A stretch of 9,951 bases of DNA, taken from positions 1 to 9,951 of the forward strand of contig JAFMAU010000064.1 of NCBI GenBank assembly GCA_029784825.1, written 5' to 3'. Both the position numbers and the translations under genes were made by a program. The first letter of the stretch is position 1. Each line of letters begins with the position of its first letter. Shown piece after piece: positions 1-5,346 of this stretch. The notes beneath the pieces were generated by a model. The model saw only the letters and a list, made by a program, of their open reading frames with translations, had not been told where the DNA came from and searched no databases. This DNA comes from Nitrososphaerota archaeon. Lineage in GTDB: Archaea > Thermoproteota > Nitrososphaeria > Nitrososphaerales > UBA183.

Positions 1-87
1 AGCAGCCTGCGATATCTTTCGAGCAAACTTGGAACCGACTACAGCTGCGCCCAGCCATCCGGTTCTTAAAATCCATGAAACCCCCGG

Positions 88-93
88 TTTATA
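88..93 (+). promoter_or_regulatory. TATA-like box of the MFS gene
   Basis: The sequence TTTATA lies 32-37 nt before the TTG start at 125. With the usual archaeal spacing of about 26 nt, transcription would begin near 117, leaving a leader of only a few bases. This is positional inference with no experimental support. Confidence 0.45.
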
Positions 94-124
94 GCGACCC
101 TGAGACGGCCGAACTCATCCAAGC

Positions 125-1369
125 TTGAGCGCTGCTGCTCCACCGGTCGACCGCGCGACCGACGCGCGGTCCCTCGCATACCTGGGCGCCCTGAGGATTT
201 TCAGGAGCGTCTCCGCCGGCATGATCAACGTCGCGTTCCCCTTCCTGGTCCTCACCGACCTCCACCTCAGCACCCTCCTCCTTGGACTGATGTATTCCGC
301 GGCCACCCTTGCCACCGCGGTCCTGGGGCTGGGGATAGGCATGGCGGCTGACCTGATAGGCAAGAGGCTCGCATTCGTCGTCGCATTGGTGCTGCTGCCG
401 CTCGCTGCGGCGATCGTGGTGGTCAGCACGAGCGTCCCTGCTCTTTTCGTGGCAGCTGTCATCGGAGGGGTCTCCGCAAGCGGCTCCCTCGCAGGGGGCG
501 GGGTGGGCGGAGCCGCACAGCCGATCCAATCTTTGCTGACCACAGAGCTCACGTCGAGGAAGGACAGGACGAGAATCTACTCGGTCCTCGCGTTCCTGTC
601 AGGGATAGCCTCGGCGGCCGGCGCGTACCTCGGAGGGTTCGGCGCCATCCAGGACGTCTTCCTCATCGCGGCTGCGCTGGGCGCCCTCTCGGTCTTCCTC
701 ACGCCGTTCGTCAAGATGAGCAAGTCGGTTCGGCGGTCCATCGGTCTGAAGTCTGGGCAGGCCATAGGCAAATTCAGCATCACCGGGATGCTCAACGGCT
801 TGAGCCAGGGGCTGGTCACCCCCTTCCTGATCCCCTTCTTCATCGTCCTCTATTCTGTGACGCGGCAGCAGATGAACGTCTACGCGGCGGCGTCAGGGCT
901 CATCGCTTCTTTCGCGCTGCTCCTGGCGCCCAGGATAGAGAAGGGGCTGGGTTTCCTTCGGGGGATGCTGGCGACACGGGGGGCGTCAGCCGTGCTCGCG
1001 GTCATCTTACCGCTCGTCCGCCTCTTCCCCGTGTCCCTCGCCGTCTACTTCCTCCTTCCTGCCACCAGGGTGATGGCATTGCCGGTCCAGCAGGCGGCCA
1101 TGATGGACATGGTGTCCGAGGACGAAAGAGGTGCAGCCTTCGGCATCAACCAGACGACCAGGCTTGTGGCCTCGTCCGGGGGGACGTATTTCGCGGGAGC
1201 CGAGTTTGCCGCACTGGAGACCGACCCGGTCGCCATCGATTACCCGTTCGCGCTTTACGGAGTGGTCCTTGCAGCCAACCTTTGCCTCTACTGGTGGTTC
1301 TTCAGAAAGTACAAGCCTCCGTCAGGGGTGACCCCCGCGGCTGACAGAACGGCGCAGGGGCGTGCTTAA
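125..1369 (+). CDS. MFS transporter
   Basis: This is an integral membrane secondary transporter of the major facilitator superfamily, 414 aa, with about 12 hydrophobic segments and the usual family length. The loop after the second helix, GMAADLIGKR at residues 72-81, fits MFS motif A (GxxxDxxGxR/K). The corresponding loop in the C-terminal half reads PRIEKGLGF near residue 270, as expected for the two-fold MFS repeat. A charged cytoplasmic linker near residues 198-212 separates the halves. The substrate cannot be read from the sequence; multidrug or small-organic efflux is typical of such unassigned members. The start is TTG; the next in-frame Met is residue 33, inside the first helix, so the TTG is preferred. 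No Shine-Dalgarno sequence precedes it, but a TATA-like box lies about 35 nt upstream. The tRNA-Arg gene follows 24 nt after the stop. Confidence 0.85.
   Translation: MSAAAPPVDRATDARSLAYLGALRIFRSVSAGMINVAFPFLVLTDLHLSTLLLGLMYSAATLATAVLGLGIGMAADLIGKRLAFVVALVLLPLAAAIVVVSTSVPALFVAAVIGGVSASGSLAGGGVGGAAQPIQSLLTTELTSRKDRTRIYSVLAFLSGIASAAGAYLGGFGAIQDVFLIAAALGALSVFLTPFVKMSKSVRRSIGLKSGQAIGKFSITGMLNGLSQGLVTPFLIPFFIVLYSVTRQQMNVYAAASGLIASFALLLAPRIEKGLGFLRGMLATRGASAVLAVILPLVRLFPVSLAVYFLLPATRVMALPVQQAAMMDMVSEDERGAAFGINQTTRLVASSGGTYFAGAEFAALETDPVAIDYPFALYGVVLAANLCLYWWFFRKYKPPSGVTPAADRTAQGRA
1362..1369 (+). promoter_or_regulatory. possible TATA box of tRNA-Arg
   Basis: GTGCTTAA overlaps the end of the transporter gene. 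Its AT core is centred about 27 nt before the first base of the tRNA, the spacing expected for an archaeal promoter starting at or next to the mature 5' end. The match to a TATA consensus is only fair. Confidence 0.3.
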
Positions 1370-1393
1370 CTCCGTGGTCGCGATGGGGTCGAT

Positions 1394-1483
1394 GGGCCCG
1401 TAGCCCAGCACGGACAGGGCGTCAGCCTCCGAAGCTGAAGTGCGAAAGCTCAGAGACCGTGGGTTCGAATCCCACCGGGCCCG
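1394..1483 (+). tRNA. tRNA-Arg (anticodon CCG) with a probable variable-loop intron
   Basis: A full cloverleaf can be drawn. The acceptor is GGGCCCG/CGGGCCC (1394-1400 with 1476-1482), with discriminator G1483. The D stem is GCCC/GGGC, the anticodon stem TCAGC/GCTGA (1422-1426 with 1434-1438), the loop CTCCGAA, and the T stem GTGGG/CCCAC around TTCGAAT. The CCG anticodon (1429-1431, preceded by T33) reads the arginine codon CGG, and the G/C-only acceptor and discriminator G resemble archaeal tRNA-Arg. Between the anticodon stem and T stem are 20 nt instead of the usual 5. Removing 1441-1455 leaves a normal 5-nt variable loop, AGACC, and a 75-nt tRNA. CCA is not encoded. A class II (Ser/Leu-type) variable arm is the alternative, but neither identity fits the anticodon or the acceptor. 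Confidence 0.93.
1441..1455 (+). other. probable 15-nt noncanonical tRNA intron (between positions 45 and 46)
   Basis: The flanks can fold as an archaeal splicing-endonuclease substrate. CTGA (1435-1438) pairs with TCAG (1450-1453) as the 4-bp central helix. Three-nucleotide bulges AGT (1439-1441) and AGA (1454-1456) sit on opposite strands, and a GC-GAAA-GC hairpin (1442-1449) caps the inside. Cutting after the second base of each bulge excises exactly this segment and restores a standard variable loop. The outer helix is weak (only G1434-C1457 pairs clearly), so this would be a relaxed bulge-helix motif, and it competes with the anticodon stem. Confidence 0.68.
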
Positions 1484-1684
1484 CTCGAGTTTCCGCACGA
1501 AACCACTCCCATACTTGATACCCTGCATCGCTCCTTGAATGGTAGGTTAGGGAGGTGGCCCGAGGGGTGGGGCAACCACAAGATGAGAGTGCGGCTACGA
1601 GGCGCCGAGGCCATAGGGCTTGGCCGTATTGCCAGAAGAACACCCAACGAAAGACTGAAAACGAGCGCCCAATGCACCCAGGCT

Positions 1685-2614
1685 ATGCCCAAAGGGGCAT
1701 CTAACGCAGATGGCTCGCAGCCGTTCTGGACAGTTCCCGTCATCGGAGCGATGTCCCCTCAGGAAGCCGCTCCGAAATTGGTCGCCTTGGGCTATGGTGA
1801 TGTCGCCAAAGGCCTGGAATTCTCGAAGGTAGATCGACTCGTGTTCGCGAACCTTGGATGGGGAAGTACGAAACCCTTGTGGATCCAGACATCCCATGAA
1901 TTCGGATTCATCCCTCCACTGAGTACGACTGCGTCGGACGCCTTCGAAGTGACCAATGCAGCGGACGCGACGCCGGACATAGGGTTAATCGGCTCGAAGG
2001 TGAAAATCAGCCTCGGAAGACTGAACGCGTTCAGCTACCCGGGCAGCGGGAATCATCAGGTCCTGCTCCAATTCAGTGCCCAGAACCAGCTCGCCAAAGG
2101 CGCGCAACAGCTGCAGTTCGTCCAGACGTATCGCATCAGCCAGGGAGGACAAGCCGGAGTTGAAGGATACCCCATATTCGTAGGGCTGAGGGTCGGGAGC
2201 GAAGGGTTGAGTTTCAAGTGCGCCACAGTCAACATAAAGAACGAAGACGATCAAAGACTGCTCTCGTTTCTTGACAGCGATGCTTTCAAGGCGGGCCTAA
2301 AACTGGTGGATGCACTGAACCCTGCCATTCCGCTGGTCGCAGCCTTCGCCGAAGGTTTAGCCACCTCTCTCTTGAAGAGGCACGACAACGTCAAGGTTCA
2401 GAATGTTGAACTTGGGCTCGATTTCTCCAATACGGCATTCGGACCCAAGCTCGCCGAAGGATCATACATTGCAGTACAGAAGGACGAAGCGAAAAACTGG
2501 GACTGGTCGGAATGGGTCTACAATCGGAAGAATGGACAGGTCGTGTCAAAGGAAGATGGCACGCGAGGTATGCCGAACAATTACCTAATCTTCAACGTAA
2601 GCCGAATGGTATGA
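1685..2614 (+). CDS. hypothetical protein, predicted beta-rich, unrecognised family
   Basis: A soluble-looking protein of 309 aa from ATG 1685, without signal peptide, transmembrane segment or a motif I can name. It has many short beta-like stretches and one more helical, Ala/Leu-rich stretch near residues 215-245. The C-terminal third is rich in aromatics: NWDWSEWVY, then an ending of NNYLIFNVSR type. There is one cysteine, and no catalytic signature is apparent. The start is uncertain. The frame is open upstream to ATG 1583 and TTG 1535, but those codons show no clear ribosome site in register; a GGAGGTGG at 1551-1558 is too far from 1583. The gene looks poorer in GC than its neighbours: one 60-base row inside it (1801-1860) has 32 G/C against 40 in a row of cytochrome b. 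With its place beside a tRNA, this suggests acquisition by transfer. Function unknown. Confidence 0.65.
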   Translation: MPKGASNADGSQPFWTVPVIGAMSPQEAAPKLVALGYGDVAKGLEFSKVDRLVFANLGWGSTKPLWIQTSHEFGFIPPLSTTASDAFEVTNAADATPDIGLIGSKVKISLGRLNAFSYPGSGNHQVLLQFSAQNQLAKGAQQLQFVQTYRISQGGQAGVEGYPIFVGLRVGSEGLSFKCATVNIKNEDDQRLLSFLDSDAFKAGLKLVDALNPAIPLVAAFAEGLATSLLKRHDNVKVQNVELGLDFSNTAFGPKLAEGSYIAVQKDEAKNWDWSEWVYNRKNGQVVSKEDGTRGMPNNYLIFNVSRMV

Positions 2615-2656
2615 ATCCGAGGACAGTTCATGCTCAGGTTCCCGCAGTTCGGGGGC

Positions 2657-2671
2657 ACGTGGGCACCACGT
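2657..2671. repeat. perfect inverted repeat, 6-bp arms
   Basis: ACGTGG and CCACGT flank a GCA centre, 42 nt after the stop of the hypothetical gene. It could be a 3' hairpin or a protein-binding site. No T-run follows, so a classical terminator is not supported. Confidence 0.45.
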
Positions 2672-2749
2672 AGCTCCAAATCTGTACGTAGTAATCGGTC
2701 TTTGGCCTGCCCTTTCCGTAGTTCAGCAGCGGACATGCCGGAAGACTAA

Positions 2750-2768
2750 CACGCCTCGCCTTGGCGTG
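2750..2768. repeat. perfect inverted repeat, 6-bp arms, 7-nt loop
   Basis: CACGCC and GGCGTG surround a TCGCCTT loop, giving a stable GC-rich hairpin in non-coding DNA between the hypothetical gene and the toxin gene. No T-run follows on either strand. The role is unknown. Confidence 0.45.
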
Positions 2769-2982
2769 GCCTTGACGCTCGCTCCAATCTGATGGCAGGT
2801 AGGATGACCTCGTTCAGGGCGCAGTATTTGGGGTTCGTCGGGTCAGAAGAAGCAGTTTGAATGCGGTGTTATGCTGCAGACTAGAACGAAACAAGCGAGA
2901 AAGATAACCCCAAGGACGACAGATTCAAGGGCCTTCCACCCCACAACCAGCTCAGAGTGCCCATCAACCGCCGCTGGCGACC

Positions 2983-3234
2983 TCACTCGTAAGACTTGGC
3001 CCGGTGCCTAACCCTCAAGACCACGACGTCTTCGCCCGAGAGAGCATACACAACCCTGTACTCGCCGACTCTGAGCTTGAGCAGCCCCTCGAAGTCTCCA
3101 TGGAGCCGCTCGCCCGAATGGGGATTCTCTGCGAGAACCACCCGAATCTGCTCCAAGATTCGGTCCACATCATTCGGGGCAATCTTCTTGAAATCGCGAC
3201 TTACAGATGACTTGTAGAGTATCTTACCGGTCAA
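2983..3234 (-). CDS. RelE/ParE-family toxin
   Basis: An 83-aa cytoplasmic toxin of the RelE/ParE superfamily; family members are usually 80-95 aa. The order fits the fold: an N-terminal strand (ILYKSSVSRDFKKI), two helices over residues 20-36, then the conserved block LHGDFEGLLKLRVGEYRVVY (44-63) and a last strand ending VLRVRHRAKSYE. Basic residues R55, R60, R76 and R78 with Y63 and Y82 lie where RelE toxins hold their mRNA-cleaving residues. A ribosome-dependent mRNA interferase is therefore more likely than a gyrase poison, but this is inference. The start is TTG, overlapping the antitoxin gene by 11 nt, which implies translational coupling; GGAGAAAG lies about 13 nt before the TTG. The neighbouring RHH antitoxin is its expected neutralising partner. 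Confidence 0.85.
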   Translation of the reverse strand: MTGKILYKSSVSRDFKKIAPNDVDRILEQIRVVLAENPHSGERLHGDFEGLLKLRVGEYRVVYALSGEDVVVLRVRHRAKSYE

Positions 3235-3439
3235 GCTTGACCAGTTCTTTCTCCGACACCAGCCGGTCGTCCTTGTCGTTCAACCGGTGAAGGGCGATCA
3301 GGTAGTCCTCGTACTCCTCGAGGTACTCCCTCAGAGCCTTCGTGACTATGTAGGTCTTCGGGCGGTCCAGGGATTTGGCTAGGTCTTCAAGCCGCTTTGC
3401 AACGTCGTTGGGGAGCCTGACCGAAACAGCTTCGCTCAT
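3224..3439 (-). CDS. ribbon-helix-helix (CopG/RelB-type) antitoxin
   Basis: A 71-aa antitoxin and DNA-binding repressor. The N-terminus AVSVRLPNDVAKRLEDLAKSL (residues 4-24) is a typical RHH strand and first helix, followed by RPKTYIVTKALREYLEEYED as the second helix. The acidic and hydrophobic tail, about residues 45-71, resembles the toxin-wrapping segment of RelB-like antitoxins. It lies upstream of and overlaps the toxin gene, the usual order. ATG 3439 is supported by a TATA-like box about 27 nt upstream and by a perfect 12-bp palindrome that includes the start codon, a likely site for its own repression and consistent with a leaderless transcript. Confidence 0.87.
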   Translation of the reverse strand: MSEAVSVRLPNDVAKRLEDLAKSLDRPKTYIVTKALREYLEEYEDYLIALHRLNDKDDRLVSEKELVKLDR

Positions 3440-3449
3440 TACATGTAAT
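3438..3449 (-). promoter_or_regulatory. palindromic operator of the toxin-antitoxin pair
   Basis: ATTACATGTAAT is a perfect 12-bp palindrome covering the antitoxin start codon and the expected transcription start. It overlaps a second near-palindrome, ATGTA-A-TACAT (3443-3453), so several TACAT half-sites lie in tandem, as RHH repressor operators often do. Binding here would block initiation. Confidence 0.68.
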
Positions 3450-3462
3450 ACATCAAAGACTT

Positions 3463-3470
3463 GTATTTAT
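3463..3470 (-). promoter_or_regulatory. TATA box of the toxin-antitoxin pair
   Basis: On the minus strand this reads ATAAATAC, centred about 27 nt before the antitoxin ATG at 3439. That spacing is standard for an archaeal promoter making a leaderless transcript. Confidence 0.65.
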
Positions 3471-3653
3471 GGATTGGGAAAAGATTCGAACTCGTCATGG
3501 ATCAGGACACCAAGACCGGGATTGTGTCAGCTCGATGCCAGCTCTATCCTATCAGCCGAGCCTAACTTCGGCCAATTGCTTTCGCCCCAATGAAGTGCAC
3601 ATCTGATTCACAAATACTGCGAGTTTGTCTCTGAGCAGAGCGTGTTCCGAAAA

Positions 3654-3659
3654 CTTAAG
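3654..3659 (+). promoter_or_regulatory. possible TATA-like box of the MBL gene
   Basis: CTTAAG, preceded by an A-run, is centred about 28 nt before the TTG at 3685. If used, it supports the shorter, leaderless start of the MBL gene. The match is weak. Confidence 0.3.
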
Positions 3660-3673
3660 TTCCGTTACGGAAC
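3659..3673 (+). promoter_or_regulatory. perfect inverted repeat in the MBL promoter, possible operator
   Basis: GTTCCG-TTA-CGGAAC has 6-bp perfect arms. A further copy of the half-site GTTCCG stands at 3644-3649, exactly 15 nt before the first arm. The elements straddle the possible TATA-like box and lie just before TTG 3685, where a repressor dimer could block transcription. If translation begins at TTG 3625 instead, the repeat is inside the coding sequence. Confidence 0.45.
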
Positions 3674-3684
3674 CTGCACAGTCG

Positions 3685-4560
3685 TTGGGACAGAACCTCG
3701 TTGGGGTTTCCAACTCCATCTCCGTCTTCGACGGCAAGTATCCCGGGGGCGGCAACGTCACTTCAGTGGTCTTCCACTCGGGAAAGGACGCCTATGTCTT
3801 TGACTCCCTCCTGTACCCCGACGACACCCGCGCCCTCCTCGGTGACATACGGAGGATGAAGCTGGGTTTGAAGGGCCTGGTCATCACTCACTGGCACATC
3901 GACCACACGGCGGGCAACCAGCTCTTCCAGGAGACCGGGCACATAATCTCGCACAGCCTCTGCGGAGACCTGATGCGGACCGAAGGCAAGGACGACCCCG
4001 ACTGGGCGTTTGGAAAGCTGAAGCTGGAGGAGAAGGACAGGATAAGGAGCACGTACCCCAATGAATCCATGGGTGACGGGTCGACCTTGTACGCAGGAAG
4101 CAAAGGAATAGAGATCATCCATGCCCCTGGCCACACCCCCGATTCGATCTTGGGCTGGCAGAAAGACGAACGCGTGCTCATCGCAGGGGACACGGTGATG
4201 GAGTTACCATTCTTCGGTTACGGCGACAGCCAGGATTTGATCGAGTCGCTGAAGAAGATCCAGTCGATCGCGGGAGGCGCGGGGAGGATTGTCCAGGGGC
4301 ACGGAGCCGTCTGCAGCGGCGAGAGGTTGACCGACGACATTCGGTATCTCGAAGACGTCAGAAGAAGGACGGCCGAATATTTCGAATCTGGCAAGACTGC
4401 GGAGCAAGCATCTGCGGAGATCAGGCTTGAAGACTGCATCACGAAGGAGAAGTTCAAGTTTCTTTCCGAAGGGTTCGGCTCGCTCCTCTGGTGCCACCCG
4501 GCGAACGTGGAACGGATCTACTCTGAGTTAGAGGGAAAGCGTACGTCTTCAGGTCGCTGA
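3685..4560 (+). CDS. metallo-beta-lactamase-fold hydrolase
   Basis: A cytoplasmic metal-dependent hydrolase of the MBL superfamily, 291 aa from TTG 3685. All standard metal ligands are present, numbered here from the longer alternative start at TTG 3625: the HxHxDH motif in THWHIDHTAGN (H89, H91, D93, H94), H170 in APGHT, D189 in LIAGDT and H226 in VQGHG. This supports a binuclear, usually zinc or iron, site and glyoxalase-II-like or related hydrolase chemistry. The substrate is not readable. The C-terminal 60 residues are helical and may form a lid. Only TTG codons are available as starts. The shorter one is preferred because homologous MBL domains begin near the strand VSNSISVFDGKYPGGGN and because a palindrome and TATA-like box sit just upstream. 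No signal peptide. The next gene on this strand, a ChrB-domain protein, is about 285 nt away and has its own likely promoter. Confidence 0.85.
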   Translation: MGQNLVGVSNSISVFDGKYPGGGNVTSVVFHSGKDAYVFDSLLYPDDTRALLGDIRRMKLGLKGLVITHWHIDHTAGNQLFQETGHIISHSLCGDLMRTEGKDDPDWAFGKLKLEEKDRIRSTYPNESMGDGSTLYAGSKGIEIIHAPGHTPDSILGWQKDERVLIAGDTVMELPFFGYGDSQDLIESLKKIQSIAGGAGRIVQGHGAVCSGERLTDDIRYLEDVRRRTAEYFESGKTAEQASAEIRLEDCITKEKFKFLSEGFGSLLWCHPANVERIYSELEGKRTSSGR

Positions 4561-4650
4561 AACCGCCGATCCAACCATCCGGATAGCCGCTGACCCATAT
4601 GCCAGGAAGGCGCCAATGAACTGGCCAGTGCAGGCCCCGCGAGCGCATCA

Positions 4651-4663
4651 CCATCTAAGATGG
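4651..4663. repeat. perfect inverted repeat, 6-bp arms
   Basis: CCATCT and AGATGG are separated by one base, in the spacer between the MBL and ChrB-domain genes. It may be a small operator or may be chance. Confidence 0.3.
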
Positions 4664-4805
4664 GTAAGAATCGCTTGCTTTCTCTAGCGGATGCCATGGT
4701 CCGTTGCCAAACAGCATAAAGATCATGAAACGGGGGAAGAACGATGCAGTTTCCAGCTTCAGCCTCCACAGCGGCATCGCGACTCCCCGAGGACCCTGCC
4801 CAACC

Positions 4806-4810
4806 TTTAT
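4806..4810 (+). promoter_or_regulatory. TATA-like box of the ChrB-domain gene
   Basis: TTTAT within CCTTTATGTAAG is centred about 38 nt before ATG 4846, giving a predicted leader of about 12 nt. A second candidate, CATAAA at 4715-4720, would fit the longer start at 4744. Confidence 0.38.
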
Positions 4811-4845
4811 GTAAGCAGCTCAACTTCATGAGCAGCCGAGCTACA

Positions 4846-5292
4846 ATGAAGTGGGTAACACGATCAAACGCGCACGTTGACAGGATAGCGTGCCCATGGC
4901 TGATCAGGAGGTTCGTCGACTCGCAGGCCGAGTTCCTGTTCGTGCCGGCGTCGGCCGTAAAGGAGGTCGCGAAGTCGGAGAACGCGATTCCATTCGATGC
5001 GCCTGACGTCGAGTTGAACCACTACAAGGAGGGCGGGGACGAACGGGTCAGCTTCGACGCGATCATCAAGAAGTACGGCCTCAAAGACCCGGCGCTTCTC
5101 AAGTTGGCGGAGATAGTGAGAGGAGCGGACGCGCGACTCGCCGATCCTCCTCACGAGTCTGCCGGGCTCAAGGCCGTCGCTGAAGGCTTCCAAGTACTGG
5201 CAAGGGACGACCATGACAACATGTCGAGGCAGTTCCCGACGTACGACGCGATGTACGCCTTCTGCAAGCTCATGGTGCAGAAGAAGGCTTAG
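4846..5292 (+). CDS. ChrB C-terminal-domain protein (chromate resistance family)
   Basis: A stand-alone copy of the domain that forms the C-terminal part of the chromate-resistance regulator ChrB, 148 aa, filling the whole protein. Family features are plain: the N-terminal KWVTRSNAHVDRIACPWLIRRF (residues 2-23), then AEFLFVP, AIPFDAPDVELNHY, SFDAIIKKYGL and LLKLAEIVRGAD. The precise biochemical role of the isolated domain is not settled; chromate or oxidative-stress response is inference from family membership. There is no chrA transporter in the window. The start at ATG 4846 is preferred over 4744 because homologues begin with this KWVTR segment and because third-position G/C in the extra 33 upstream codons is only about 55 per cent, clearly lower than in the body. 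The upstream start does have a purine-rich GGGGGA before it. The beta-propeller gene follows after 54 nt, suggesting co-transcription. Confidence 0.85.
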   Translation: MKWVTRSNAHVDRIACPWLIRRFVDSQAEFLFVPASAVKEVAKSENAIPFDAPDVELNHYKEGGDERVSFDAIIKKYGLKDPALLKLAEIVRGADARLADPPHESAGLKAVAEGFQVLARDDHDNMSRQFPTYDAMYAFCKLMVQKKA

Positions 5293-5346
5293 CGTGTCGC
5301 ACAGCAGTCATCCGGCCTGAACCATACTAGAGGATTTGAAAGCGAG

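Larger units (their letters stand above)
2615..2982. other. 368-nt stretch without a recognisable gene
   Basis: No convincing coding frame is seen on either strand; the longest plus-strand Met-started frame from about 2630 is about 39 codons with no family signature. The stretch holds two perfect inverted repeats (2657-2671 and 2750-2768) and a short sequence resembling the 5' part and D arm of the nearby tRNA-Arg (2715-2736). It lies between the ends of two converging units, so it is probably a 3' spacer. Confidence 0.5.

Noticed and set aside
1..128. A plus-strand frame open from the window edge to TGA 126-128, overlapping the MFS TTG start, possibly the end of an upstream gene.
   Set aside because: Only about 42 codons, third-position G/C near 59 per cent (24 of 41) against a much higher value in the transporter, and it contains the TATA-like box at 88-93. 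Chance openness is quite likely; the sequence to the left is needed.
1434..1458. A class II (Ser or Leu) tRNA with a genuine long variable arm.
   Set aside because: The only anticodon preceded by T33 is CCG (Arg). The acceptor and discriminator are Arg-like, and the insert can be removed to leave an ordinary 5-nt loop.
2780..2830. Possible C/D box guide RNA (TGATGG and GGATGACC near CTGA-like sequences).
   Set aside because: The boxes do not match RTGATGA and CTGA with proper spacing, so no C/D pair could be built.
1484..3684. Direct repeat of the tRNA-Arg 3' end as an attachment site.
   Set aside because: Only the generic T-loop string (TTCGAA with a few neighbours) recurs, at 3483-3491. 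No copy of the tRNA 3' half was found, and there is no integrase gene.
4744..4845. A longer N-terminus for the ChrB-domain protein from ATG 4744, with a GGGGGA before it.
   Set aside because: The extra 34 residues are low in family similarity and have low third-position G/C; homologous domains begin at MKWVTR. It remains possible because a TATA-like CATAAA lies about 27 nt before 4744.
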